A DNA stretch of 64,000 nt. Source: Mesonia ostreae. Its GTDB lineage: Bacteria > Bacteroidota > Bacteroidia > Flavobacteriales > Flavobacteriaceae. Within the stretch, counting starts at the first letter, position 1, and each line of letters opens with the position of its first letter. The notes beneath the pieces were generated by a model, which saw only the letters and a list, made by a program, of their open reading frames with translations, was not told the origin of the DNA and searched no databases. The translations under genes and the position numbers were made by a program. Positions 42,573 through 51,330 of the stretch are shown in pieces. The stretch covers positions 1 through 64,000 of the forward strand of contig NZ_JAVRBG010000009.1 of assembly GCF_031845265.1 (NCBI RefSeq), in the 5' to 3' direction.

Positions 42573-45005
42573 ATGGCGAAGAAAAAAACAAAAGCAAAAA
42601 ATACAAAAAAAGCTTCCTATAAACTTCCAAAGGTGAATTTCACTAGGAAGCATAAAGTGCTTTTAGGAGCTTTTTTAATGCTTTTAGGCCTTGCTTTAAC
42701 GATTGCTTTTGTCTCTTTTCTATTCAATTGGAAATATGATCAAGATACCATAGGCTATTTTACAGAACGCCAGGTAGAAACCAAAAACTGGCTGAGTAAA
42801 TTTGGAGCAGAAATAAGTCACTTTTTTATCTACAATGGTTTTGGCGTCTCTTCTTTTAGTATTGCAATATTAACTTTCCTCACGGGAGTGTATCTTTTCT
42901 TTAATCTAAAGGCAAAATCACTATTTAGTTTTTGGTTTTGGGGAGTTTTGGTGATGGTCTGGTTTGCAACGGTACTCGGTTTTTTTGCAGATAAAAATTC
43001 TTTACTAGGCGGAATTATAGGCTATGAGACCAACGATTTTCTTCAAGATTATTTAGGCTTCACGGGAACGGTATTGGTACTTATTTTCGTGTTTATCGTT
43101 TATTTTGTGATTCGGCTTAATGTGACGCCAGAGCTTATAGGCGGTTATTTTAAACGAACTCGGGAGGAAGTGACGCAAGATTTTGAAGATTCTAAAGCGA
43201 AAGAAGAGAAAATTCTTCAGGAGTTTTTAGAGAAGGAGAAAGAAAATCAGCATAAAAAAGAAGAGCCTACAACTATAAAACATACCGATCACGCTTCCGC
43301 GGAAGCGAAACAAGACGAAAGTCTGGTACCACAACCTACTCCAGAGCCAAAAGCAACGCCTCCGCCTGAATCTAAATCAGAAAAAATTGTGATTGAAGGG
43401 AACAAAGATGAAGGAGATGTTTCTATGGAAGTGGAAACCACGGTAGAAGAAGAGGCAGAAGTAGACAATTTGAGTAAAAAATTGGTGAAAGACTTTGGAG
43501 AATTTGATCCTACGCTGGAGCTGAAAAATTATAGATTTCCTACGATAGACCTTTTAAAAGATTATAATGCCGGCGGGGGCGGGATTACCATAAACCAAGA
43601 AGAGCTCGAAGAGAATAAAAATAATATTGTAAGAACGCTTAAGAATTACAAGATTGAAATTGCGCAAATTAAAGCAACGGTTGGTCCCACCGTAACCTTA
43701 TATGAAATTGTGCCTGAAGCTGGCGTGCGTATTTCAAAAATTAAAAATTTAGAAGATGACATTGCTCTTTCCCTTGCGGCTTTAGGGATTAGGATTATTG
43801 CGCCTATTCCTGGAAAAGGAACCATAGGAATTGAAGTTCCCAATAAAAATTCGACCATTGTAAGTATGCGATCTGTGATTGCATCCTCTAAGTTCCAAAA
43901 AGCAGAAATGGAACTTCCAGTGGCTTTAGGAAAAACCATTTCTAACGAAACTTACGTGGTAGATTTGGCAAAAATGCCGCACCTTTTAATGGCAGGTGCA
44001 ACAGGACAAGGTAAATCTGTAGGTTTAAATGCGGTGCTTACTTCGTTATTATACCAAAAGCATCCTGCTGAAGTAAAATTTGTACTAGTAGATCCTAAAA
44101 AAGTAGAACTTACTTTATTTAATAAGATAGAAAGACATTATTTGGCGAAGCTTCCAAACTCTGAAGAAGCCATTATTACCGATAATACGAAAGTAATTAA
44201 TACGCTTAATTCGTTATGTATTGAAATGGATGACCGTTACAACTTGTTAAAAGATGCCATGGTTAGAAATATTAAAGAATACAACGAGAAGTTTAAAGCA
44301 AGAAAATTAAATCCGGAGAACGGACACAAATTCCTTCCTTATATTGTATTGGTGGTAGATGAGTTTGCCGATTTAATTATGACCGCAGGAAAAGAGGTAG
44401 AAACGCCTATTGCCAGATTAGCACAGCTTGCAAGAGCGATTGGGATTCACCTAATTATTGCTACACAAAGACCTTCTGTAAATGTAATTACGGGAATGAT
44501 TAAAGCCAATTTCCCTGCGCGAATTGCGTTTAGAGTAACGAGTAAAATTGATTCTAGAACTATTTTGGATACCGGGGGAGCAGATCAATTGATAGGAAAA
44601 GGTGATATGTTATATACCCAAGGAAACTATTTGGTACGTTTGCAATGTGCTTTTGTAGATACGCCAGAAGTAGAACGAATAACCGACTTTATTGGATCCC
44701 AAAAAGCATATCCAGATGCGCATTTACTCCCAGAGTATGATGGAGAGGAAAGTGGCACAGGAGTTGATATAGATGTAAGCGAAAGGGATAAATTGTTTCG
44801 TGAAGCTGCAGAAGTGTTGGTTACAGCTCAGCAAGGATCTGCTTCTTTAATACAAAGAAAATTAAAAGTAGGTTATAATAGAGCGGGTAGAATTATTGAC
44901 CAGTTGGAAGCTGCAGGAATCGTAGGTCCTTTTGAAGGTAGTAAGGCAAGACAGGTGTTAATCACCGATTTAAATGCCTTAGAAGATTATTTAAATAACG
45001 AATAA
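42573..45005 (+). CDS. ftsK: DNA translocase FtsK/SpoIIIE
   Basis: An 810-residue translocase that moves DNA through the division septum. It has four N-terminal TM helices (to about residue 200), an acidic/Pro-rich linker, an alpha-beta RecA-like motor, and a C-terminal winged-helix gamma domain. The motor has Walker A GATGQGKSVGLN (near 476) and Walker B YIVLVVDEFADL; the gamma domain has SASLIQRKLKVGYNRAGRII. The linker contains the iterated palindrome (43292-43307), encoding Ala-Ser-Ala-Glu-Ala. It is upstream of the lolA-like gene by 9 bp. Confidence 0.96.
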   Translation: MAKKKTKAKNTKKASYKLPKVNFTRKHKVLLGAFLMLLGLALTIAFVSFLFNWKYDQDTIGYFTERQVETKNWLSKFGAEISHFFIYNGFGVSSFSIAILTFLTGVYLFFNLKAKSLFSFWFWGVLVMVWFATVLGFFADKNSLLGGIIGYETNDFLQDYLGFTGTVLVLIFVFIVYFVIRLNVTPELIGGYFKRTREEVTQDFEDSKAKEEKILQEFLEKEKENQHKKEEPTTIKHTDHASAEAKQDESLVPQPTPEPKATPPPESKSEKIVIEGNKDEGDVSMEVETTVEEEAEVDNLSKKLVKDFGEFDPTLELKNYRFPTIDLLKDYNAGGGGITINQEELEENKNNIVRTLKNYKIEIAQIKATVGPTVTLYEIVPEAGVRISKIKNLEDDIALSLAALGIRIIAPIPGKGTIGIEVPNKNSTIVSMRSVIASSKFQKAEMELPVALGKTISNETYVVDLAKMPHLLMAGATGQGKSVGLNAVLTSLLYQKHPAEVKFVLVDPKKVELTLFNKIERHYLAKLPNSEEAIITDNTKVINTLNSLCIEMDDRYNLLKDAMVRNIKEYNEKFKARKLNPENGHKFLPYIVLVVDEFADLIMTAGKEVETPIARLAQLARAIGIHLIIATQRPSVNVITGMIKANFPARIAFRVTSKIDSRTILDTGGADQLIGKGDMLYTQGNYLVRLQCAFVDTPEVERITDFIGSQKAYPDAHLLPEYDGEESGTGVDIDVSERDKLFREAAEVLVTAQQGSASLIQRKLKVGYNRAGRIIDQLEAAGIVGPFEGSKARQVLITDLNALEDYLNNE
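43292..43307. repeat. Perfect 16-bp palindrome inside ftsK
   Basis: CGCTTCCGCGGAAGCG, the longest perfect member of the iterated palindrome group, in the variable linker region of ftsK and encoding Ala-Ser-Ala-Glu-Ala-Lys with its flank. It matches the end-of-window copy at 63854-63867 in both DNA and peptide. Confidence 0.75.
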
Positions 45006-45014
45006 ATAAAGATA

Positions 45015-45659
45015 ATGAAAAAGATTTTTTTATTAATTGCAGCTATAGGTTTAACCAGTTTTGCACAAGCACAAAATTCTGCCAAAGCAGAAAAACTTTT
45101 AAATGAGGTTTCTCAAAAGGTAAAATCCTACGATAATATGGTGGTAGATTTTAAATACACCTTAGAAAATACCGAAGAGAATATTAAACAAGAAACTAGA
45201 GGAGATGTAAGCCTTAAAGGAGAGTTATACCGCCTTAATCTAATGGGCATCACTCGGGTTTTTGATGGTAAAAAATTATATACCATTGTTCCTGAAGACG
45301 AAGAAATAACTATTTCTACCTATGATCCTAAAAATGATCAAGGGATTACACCTTCCAAAATGCTTACGTTTTATGAAGATGGTTATACCTACAAATGGAA
45401 TACTACAGAAAATGTAAAAGGTAGAACGATTCAATATATTAAATTAAATCCTATAGATTCTAAAGCAGAAATAAAAGAAATTTTATTGGGTATAGATGTG
45501 CAAACAAAGCATATTTATAACTTAATTCAGAAGCAGGATAATGGTACCAAAGTAACCATAAAAGTAAATACGTTTAAAACGAATGAGCCACTTTCTAATA
45601 AACTTTTCTCTTTTGAAGAGAGTAAATACAACGGCTTTTACATCAATAGACTGGACTAA
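45015..45659 (+). CDS. lolA: Outer-membrane lipoprotein carrier protein LolA-like
   Basis: A 214-residue periplasmic protein with a cleavable signal (MKKIFLLIAAIGLTSFAQAQ). It matches the LolA fold (AEKLLNEVSQKVKSYDNMVVDFKYTLEN, ETRGDVSLKGELYRLNL), ferrying lipoproteins from the inner membrane. It lies between ftsK and the LptF/G-like permease, touching the latter's start. The lolA symbol is given by family; Bacteroidetes LolA is divergent. Confidence 0.9.
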   Translation: MKKIFLLIAAIGLTSFAQAQNSAKAEKLLNEVSQKVKSYDNMVVDFKYTLENTEENIKQETRGDVSLKGELYRLNLMGITRVFDGKKLYTIVPEDEEITISTYDPKNDQGITPSKMLTFYEDGYTYKWNTTENVKGRTIQYIKLNPIDSKAEIKEILLGIDVQTKHIYNLIQKQDNGTKVTIKVNTFKTNEPLSNKLFSFEESKYNGFYINRLD

Positions 45660-47165
45660 TTGAAAATAATTGACAAGTACATATTCTCTAGCTTCTTAAA
45701 GACTTTTATTGCAGTTTTTACGATTCTAATGTTCATTTTTTTGCTGCAAACCATCTGGTTATATATATCAGAACTTGCTGGTAAAGATTTGGACTTTTTG
45801 ATTATTGGTCGCTTTCTATTTTATTTTTCGCCCAATTTAATTCCTTTGGTCTTGCCGTTAACCATTTTGGTGACGTCTATAATGACTTTTGGTAATTTCT
45901 CAGAAAATTATGAGTTTGCTGCTATGAAATCTTCTGGGATTTCTTTGCAGCGAGCTATGCGAAGTCTTATTATTTTTGTTTCGTTTCTTAGTATAACTGC
46001 ATTTTTCTTTGCCAATAACGTAATTCCTTGGGCAGAATTTAAGTCAATTAATTTGAGAAAAAATATTTCTAAGTTAAAACCAGCTATGGCAATCGTAGAA
46101 GGTGCTTTTAATGATATAGGAGATTTTAATATTAAGGTAGATGATAAATCTGGAAAAAATGATCAGTTGCTTAGTACAGTAACTATTCATAAGAAAAACC
46201 CAGATAGAAGAGGTAATTTTACAGTAATTAAAGCCGAAAACGGAGAATTAGCAGGAGATGAAAACTCAGATATTTTATCCTTGATTCTTTTTAACGGAAA
46301 CTATTATGATGAGCCTCAGCCCAATGATTATGAGGCAAGAAGAAAAAAGCCTTTTGTAAGAAGCTATTTTGATGAATATAAAATTAATATCGACTTATCC
46401 AGTTTTAATGAGGTAGATTTAGAAGAAGAAAAATACAATTATTCCTATAAAATGTTAGATAGCAAGGAGCTTAGAATTGCTTTAGATTCGCTTTCTTCAG
46501 ATTTAAACCAAGATAAGAAAAGCTTCTCAGGAAACATTTTGAATAGAAGCGGCGTGGAGCGAATAGGTTCAAATGCGCAGCATACAAAAGATACCACTCG
46601 ACTCAATAAAATTTCTTTGAAAACACCCCAAGGTGAAAATCCTAGAGATTATAATATTAAAAATCTAGAAGAACTGTTTGATTCATACGGCCTTCAAGAG
46701 CAACAGCAGCATCTAAATATTGCTATAGGAGGTATACGAGGAACGCTCTCTAATATTAAAGGAAAAAAAGCAATCTTACAGAAGAAAGCAACCACTATTA
46801 ATAAAACCGAAATTCAGCTGCATGATAAATATGCACTTGCTATGGCTTGTTTTATTTTGTTTTTTGTGGGCGCACCATTGGGAGCCATTATCCGTAAAGG
46901 AGGTTTAGGTTTACCCATGGTAGTAGCGATTTTGCTATTTTTAACCTATCACTTTATAGGCATATTTGCTAAAAATAGTGCAGAAAATGGCGCTATAAGT
47001 CCGTTTATCGCTTCTTGGTTGTCTACATTTATTATGCTTCCATTAGGCGTATTTTTAACCTATAGAGCAACTACAGACCAAGGTTTCTTTAACCCAGATG
47101 TAATACTATTACCCGTTAAAAAATTCTTTAGAAAAATAGGATTAGCAAAGAAAGAGAAGGAATAG
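45660..47165 (+). CDS. LptF/LptG-family permease (YjgP/YjgQ), TTG start
   Basis: A 501-residue inner-membrane protein with about six TM helices and a large periplasmic domain, of the lipopolysaccharide export permease family. The N-terminus MKIIDKYIFSSFLKTF matches the usual start. It begins with TTG directly after the TAA of the LolA-like gene. The family pairs with LptB to extract LPS. Whether this is LptF or LptG is not resolved from the sequence. Confidence 0.9.
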   Translation: MKIIDKYIFSSFLKTFIAVFTILMFIFLLQTIWLYISELAGKDLDFLIIGRFLFYFSPNLIPLVLPLTILVTSIMTFGNFSENYEFAAMKSSGISLQRAMRSLIIFVSFLSITAFFFANNVIPWAEFKSINLRKNISKLKPAMAIVEGAFNDIGDFNIKVDDKSGKNDQLLSTVTIHKKNPDRRGNFTVIKAENGELAGDENSDILSLILFNGNYYDEPQPNDYEARRKKPFVRSYFDEYKINIDLSSFNEVDLEEEKYNYSYKMLDSKELRIALDSLSSDLNQDKKSFSGNILNRSGVERIGSNAQHTKDTTRLNKISLKTPQGENPRDYNIKNLEELFDSYGLQEQQQHLNIAIGGIRGTLSNIKGKKAILQKKATTINKTEIQLHDKYALAMACFILFFVGAPLGAIIRKGGLGLPMVVAILLFLTYHFIGIFAKNSAENGAISPFIASWLSTFIMLPLGVFLTYRATTDQGFFNPDVILLPVKKFFRKIGLAKKEKE

Positions 47166-47170
47166 ATACT

Positions 47171-47178
47171 TAACTTTG
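47171..47178 (+). promoter_or_regulatory. Promoter -7 element of ribBA
   Basis: TAACTTTG matches TAnnTTTG exactly, 18 nt before the ATG of the ribBA gene. It suggests a separate promoter with a very short leader, apart from the upstream operon. Confidence 0.5.
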
Positions 47179-47195
47179 TAAAAAAGAAAATTAAG

Positions 47196-48341
47196 ATGAT
47201 TCAAGATACCAAATCCACACCCATACAACTCCATTCTGTAAAAGAAGCTATAGACGATATTCGCCAAGGAAAGATGGTGATTGTGGTAGATGATGAAGAT
47301 AGAGAAAATGAAGGTGATTTTATCGCTGCTGCGGAAGCTGTAACGCCAGAAATGATAAATTTTATGGCGAAACACGGTCGTGGACTTATTTGCGCTCCAC
47401 TTACAGAAGATCGCTGTGACGAATTGGGTCTTAATATGATGGTAGATAATAATACGGTGTTACATCACACGCAATTTACAGTTTCGGTAGATTTAATAGG
47501 TCACGGTTGTACAACAGGAATTTCGGTTCACGATCGCGCAAAAACTATTAAATCTTTAGTAGAGAATGAAACCAAGCCACACGATTTGGGAAGACCAGGT
47601 CATATTTTTCCGCTTAAAGCGAAAAACGGCGGAGTTTTAAGAAGAACAGGACATACCGAAGCTTCTGTAGATTTAGCACGCCTGGCAGGCTTTAAGTCGG
47701 CAGGAATTTTAGTTGAAATCTTAAATGACGATGGTACAATGGCGCGTTTACCGCAATTGGTGGAAGTAGCTAAAAAGTTTGACCTTAAATTAATTTCTAT
47801 TGAAGACTTGGTGGCGTATAGAATGCAACACGATTCTTTGATAGAGAAAAAAGAAGATTTTGAGATAGAAACTCGCTTTGGACATTATAGAATACGAGCG
47901 TATAAACAAACCACCAATAATCAAGTTCATATTGCTTTAACAAAAGGTACCTGGGATACAGGGGAGTCAGTTTTAGTGCGGGTAAATTCTACATTGGTTA
48001 ACAATGATATTTTAGGAACGCTTACCAATAACGCCGATAAGAAGCTAGACGATATGTTTAAAGCCTTAAACAAAGAAGAATGCGGCGCCATTGTCTTTAT
48101 CAACCAAGAAATGGCAAACCTTAATATATTAAATAGATTAGAAGAGTTAAAGGTTTTACAAGAAAATGGAGAAATTAAAGCTCCGAGATTAGCTCTAGAT
48201 AATAAAGATTTTGGGATTGGTGCTCAAATTCTTCACGACTTAGGAATTCATAAAATAAAATTACTCTCTAATTCTAAACAGACAAAGAGAGTAGGAATGA
48301 TAGGTTACGGCTTAGAAATCACCGAATACGTAAATTACTAA
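47196..48341 (+). CDS. ribB: RibBA-type 3,4-dihydroxy-2-butanone-4-phosphate synthase with degenerate GTP cyclohydrolase II domain
   Basis: A 381-residue riboflavin biosynthesis protein. The N-terminal DHBP synthase half is intact: VVDDEDRENEGDFIAAA (metal site), RGLICAPLTEDRCDEL, and GHTEASVDLARLAG. The C-terminal GTP cyclohydrolase II-like half keeps the fold (ETRFGHYRIRAY) but lacks the zinc-binding GxCxTGDxxxSxRCDC motif; the aligned region reads NSTLVNNDILGTL. So it likely makes only DHBP, as in other Bacteroidetes, and true RibA must lie elsewhere. Confidence 0.92.
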   Translation: MIQDTKSTPIQLHSVKEAIDDIRQGKMVIVVDDEDRENEGDFIAAAEAVTPEMINFMAKHGRGLICAPLTEDRCDELGLNMMVDNNTVLHHTQFTVSVDLIGHGCTTGISVHDRAKTIKSLVENETKPHDLGRPGHIFPLKAKNGGVLRRTGHTEASVDLARLAGFKSAGILVEILNDDGTMARLPQLVEVAKKFDLKLISIEDLVAYRMQHDSLIEKKEDFEIETRFGHYRIRAYKQTTNNQVHIALTKGTWDTGESVLVRVNSTLVNNDILGTLTNNADKKLDDMFKALNKEECGAIVFINQEMANLNILNRLEELKVLQENGEIKAPRLALDNKDFGIGAQILHDLGIHKIKLLSNSKQTKRVGMIGYGLEITEYVNY

Positions 48342-48344
48342 AGC

Positions 48345-48980
48345 TTATTTCTTATAATGTAGCGTCGTGTCGTCTAATGGTTTTCTTACCTTTTTAAATT
48401 GAGAAAACATATCATCCTCGGCACGATAACCTATAGGTAAAAGTAGAGTAGGTTTTAAGTGGAGTTGATCTAAGTCTAAAACCTCTGCCAATTTGCCAGG
48501 ATGAAAACCTTCCATAGGGCAGGAGTCAATCTTTTCCAGAGCACAAACAGTAAGTAAATTTCCCATAGCAAGGTAAACCTGATTTTTGGCCCAAGCATCA
48601 ATTTTGTTTTTACTGCTTTTTTCAAAATCTTTCAGTAGAAAATTTTTAAAAGGCTTTAGGATTTCGTCGGGGGTATTTCGTATATCCTTTACACGCTTAA
48701 AATAATTTAAAATAAATTCTTCATCAATCGCATCATCAATGCAAAAAACAAAAAGATGAGAAGCAGTTTTAATTTGTTTTTGGTTATAACAAGACTCCAT
48801 AAGTTGCTCAAGAACCTCTTCTTCATCTATAATTACTAATTTTATAGGCTGTAGCCCATAAGAAGACGGTGTAAGAGAAAAAGCCTTTTTTAAGACCTCA
48901 ATTTTATCTATAGGGATCTTTTTTTCAGTATCAAATTTTTTAGCAGCGTAACGCCATTCTAACGAATTTATAATATCCAT
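48345..48980 (-). CDS. Nitroreductase-family NAD(P)H-dependent oxidoreductase
   Basis: A 211-residue FMN flavoprotein of the nitroreductase superfamily, started at the ATG at 48980 (MDIINSLEWRYAAKKFD; the TTG three codons upstream is possible). Signatures are YAAKKFDTEKKI, SLTPSSYGLQP, AWAKNQVYLAMGNLLTVC and PMEGFHPGKL. It resembles the NfsB group. The substrate is unknown; such enzymes reduce nitro compounds and quinones. It converges with ribBA, 3 bp apart. Confidence 0.9.
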   Translation of the reverse strand: MDIINSLEWRYAAKKFDTEKKIPIDKIEVLKKAFSLTPSSYGLQPIKLVIIDEEEVLEQLMESCYNQKQIKTASHLFVFCIDDAIDEEFILNYFKRVKDIRNTPDEILKPFKNFLLKDFEKSSKNKIDAWAKNQVYLAMGNLLTVCALEKIDSCPMEGFHPGKLAEVLDLDQLHLKPTLLLPIGYRAEDDMFSQFKKVRKPLDDTTLHYKK

Positions 48981-49231
48981 CAATTTCAACTTTATTTATA
49001 TAATTGGTAATTTACAAAGATACATATTCATAGTGTTAATTCTTAGGCTTCTTATTTCTAGATGTTTTAAAAACGGATAATAAATAAGCTAAGCTGAAGA
49101 GGAGAAGGAAATTTTTAGTTGATGAAGTAAAAAAAATGTTTTTAAAAGAACACTTTCTGAGGCAATAAAGGTCTGACGCTGTTGCATTAAGAATTGTCAA
49201 TTAAAATCTAACTTTTTTCATCATCACAGAG

Positions 49232-49239
49232 TATATTTG
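49232..49239 (+). promoter_or_regulatory. Promoter -7 element of the endonuclease gene
   Basis: TATATTTG matches TAnnTTTG exactly, 15 nt before the ATG. It overlaps the possible TTG start at 49237, ruling it out. Confidence 0.55.
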
Positions 49240-49254
49240 TTCAAAATCATACTT

Positions 49255-51213
49255 ATGAAATCAACGATTACACTTTTTCTTTTATTTTTTATCTCTTTAA
49301 TTTCTCAAGCACAGCTAGTTATTAATGAACTAGATTCAGATAGCGACAGCATTGACGATCTTGAGTTTGTTGAAATAAAATCGAACACTCCTAATTTTAA
49401 CCTTAACGGATATGTGATTGTGTTTTTTAACGGCTCCAACTCTGGTGGGAATAAAAGCTACCTCACTTTCGATTTATCTGGTTACACTACAGATATTAAC
49501 GGATTGTTGTTAATGGGAAGTAACCAAGTTTCTCCCGTGCCACAATACATTATTTCTCCCAATTTAATCCAAAATGGGGCAGATGCGGTTGCAATTTATC
49601 AGGCTGACTTTACTGATTTTCCTGAAGGTACCTTAGCGACACAAACTAATTTAATTGATGCTTTGGTGTATGATACCAGCGACCCAGACGATACTACATT
49701 AATGTCTCTTTTGGGCGAAAGCGTACAAATTAATGAAGACGAAAACAACAATAAAGATTTTGAATCTATTCAACTAAATAATGACGGAGTAACCTACACG
49801 GTAACTACGCCAACGCCTAGACAACTAAACGATGGTACTGGTGTTATTTTAAATGGCTTAAGTATTTCTACTTCGGCAACTCAGTATGATGAAGGCGATA
49901 GTTTTGATATTACTTTTACCACTGAAAATGCGGTAACTCAAGATCAAAGTTTCGGGTTTACTTTAAATAATGCTGGTTTTGATGCGACAGATTTTACAGG
50001 AAATACTTCTCTAACCATTCTTAACGGAGACAATAGCGTGACAACGAGTATACAACTTACAGAGGATACAATAGATGAAGGAGACGAAATAGCGATGATT
50101 CAATTAACTAATTTGCCTACGGATTTTATCGCGCTAAACGACCAAATAGAATTGCGCATTGTAGATAATGATTTTGTAATCTCTCCGTGGGGAACACCAA
50201 CTAATCCCACCTACGGAATAGTGACTAACACGAAACCTAGCGGATATTATGAAGATATTGACGGTTTGTCTAGCAGTGACTTGACCAACGCATTGCAAGG
50301 AATTATTGCAGAAGAAGGCGTGGTAAGAGCGCAAACCTACGCCGATGTAATCGACATTTTAAAAAAAGCAGATCAAAATCCAGAAAATTCTAACGAGGTA
50401 TGGTTGGTATACTTAGAGATTTCTAGGTCAAAACTAGATTTTCAAACTACCTCTAACAATTTTGGAACTTGGAATAGAGAACATACGTATCCTAGATCTA
50501 GAGCGGGTTATTTTAGTATAGAGGAGGATGATTTTGCCGATGGGAAAGATATTTTTTGGAACACTACTGCCGATTCTCTTCGTCACGGAAACTCAGATGC
50601 ACACGCTTTAAGAGCGGTTGATGGACCAGAAAACAGCTCCAGAAATAACCAACATTACGGGCAATATACGGGACCGCAGAATACGCAAGGAAGTTTTAAA
50701 GGAGATGTAGCAAGAAGCGTTTTATATATGGCGATTCGCTATAACGGCTTAGAAATTGTAAATGGTTTCCCAGAAAATGGATCAGGAGAATTAGGAGATT
50801 TGGCCACTTTACTAGACTGGCATAGAAATGATCCTCCAGATGATTATGAAATGAACCGAAATAATATCGTTTACGAATGGCAAAAAAATAGAAATCCGTT
50901 TATTGATTATCCAGAGTTGGTAGAATATATTTGGGGAAATCAAGCAGGGAGTACTTGGCAGAATCCATTAGGGATAGATGATAAAAATAGTAAGAATATT
51001 AAGATTTATCCTAACCCGTCAAGCGGAAGTTTTTTCGTAATCGGAATAGAATCACGTTTCAATTTGTCTATTTATACTGTTACTGGACAAAAGTTAACTT
51101 CTTTTGAGTTAGAGCCTGCCGAAGAGATACAACATAATTTACCTAGCGGGATTTATTTGATTGAATTTAAAAATGAGCAACAGCGAATCACAAAAAAACT
51201 TATTATTAGGTAA
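49255..51213 (+). CDS. Secreted endonuclease I with lamin-tail-like domain and T9SS sorting signal
   Basis: A 652-residue secreted nuclease, started at the ATG at 49255 because a -7 promoter element covers the TTG further upstream. It has a signal peptide (MKSTITLFLLFFISLISQAQ), then a lamin-tail-like domain (VINELDSDSDSIDDLEFVEI). A Calx-beta-like part follows (SATQYDEGDSFDITFTTENA). The endonuclease I domain has NREHTYPRS near residue 405 and RHGNSDAHALR. The C-terminal T9SS type A sorting domain (IKIYPNPSSGSFFV, ending KKLIIR) sends it to the cell surface. It probably digests extracellular DNA for nutrients. Confidence 0.92.
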   Translation: MKSTITLFLLFFISLISQAQLVINELDSDSDSIDDLEFVEIKSNTPNFNLNGYVIVFFNGSNSGGNKSYLTFDLSGYTTDINGLLLMGSNQVSPVPQYIISPNLIQNGADAVAIYQADFTDFPEGTLATQTNLIDALVYDTSDPDDTTLMSLLGESVQINEDENNNKDFESIQLNNDGVTYTVTTPTPRQLNDGTGVILNGLSISTSATQYDEGDSFDITFTTENAVTQDQSFGFTLNNAGFDATDFTGNTSLTILNGDNSVTTSIQLTEDTIDEGDEIAMIQLTNLPTDFIALNDQIELRIVDNDFVISPWGTPTNPTYGIVTNTKPSGYYEDIDGLSSSDLTNALQGIIAEEGVVRAQTYADVIDILKKADQNPENSNEVWLVYLEISRSKLDFQTTSNNFGTWNREHTYPRSRAGYFSIEEDDFADGKDIFWNTTADSLRHGNSDAHALRAVDGPENSSRNNQHYGQYTGPQNTQGSFKGDVARSVLYMAIRYNGLEIVNGFPENGSGELGDLATLLDWHRNDPPDDYEMNRNNIVYEWQKNRNPFIDYPELVEYIWGNQAGSTWQNPLGIDDKNSKNIKIYPNPSSGSFFVIGIESRFNLSIYTVTGQKLTSFELEPAEEIQHNLPSGIYLIEFKNEQQRITKKLIIR

Positions 51214-51235
51214 CTGCTCAGCTCACTAACAATGA

Positions 51236-51268
51236 ATGCCTTAACCTAAAAAGTTAAGGCATTTTTTT
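51236..51268 (+). terminator. Terminator of the endonuclease gene
   Basis: ATGCCTTAAC and GTTAAGGCAT pair perfectly around a 7-nt loop, followed by seven T. It lies 23 bp past the stop. Confidence 0.9.
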
Positions 51269-51330
51269 ATGAAAATTTTTGAAATACCTATTCCTTTTTA
51301 ATTTAAATTCGTTTAGATGATAACGACCTT

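Noticed and set aside
49237..49254. TTG start for the endonuclease
   Set aside because: It overlaps the TATATTTG promoter element; the ATG at 49255 begins a proper signal peptide.
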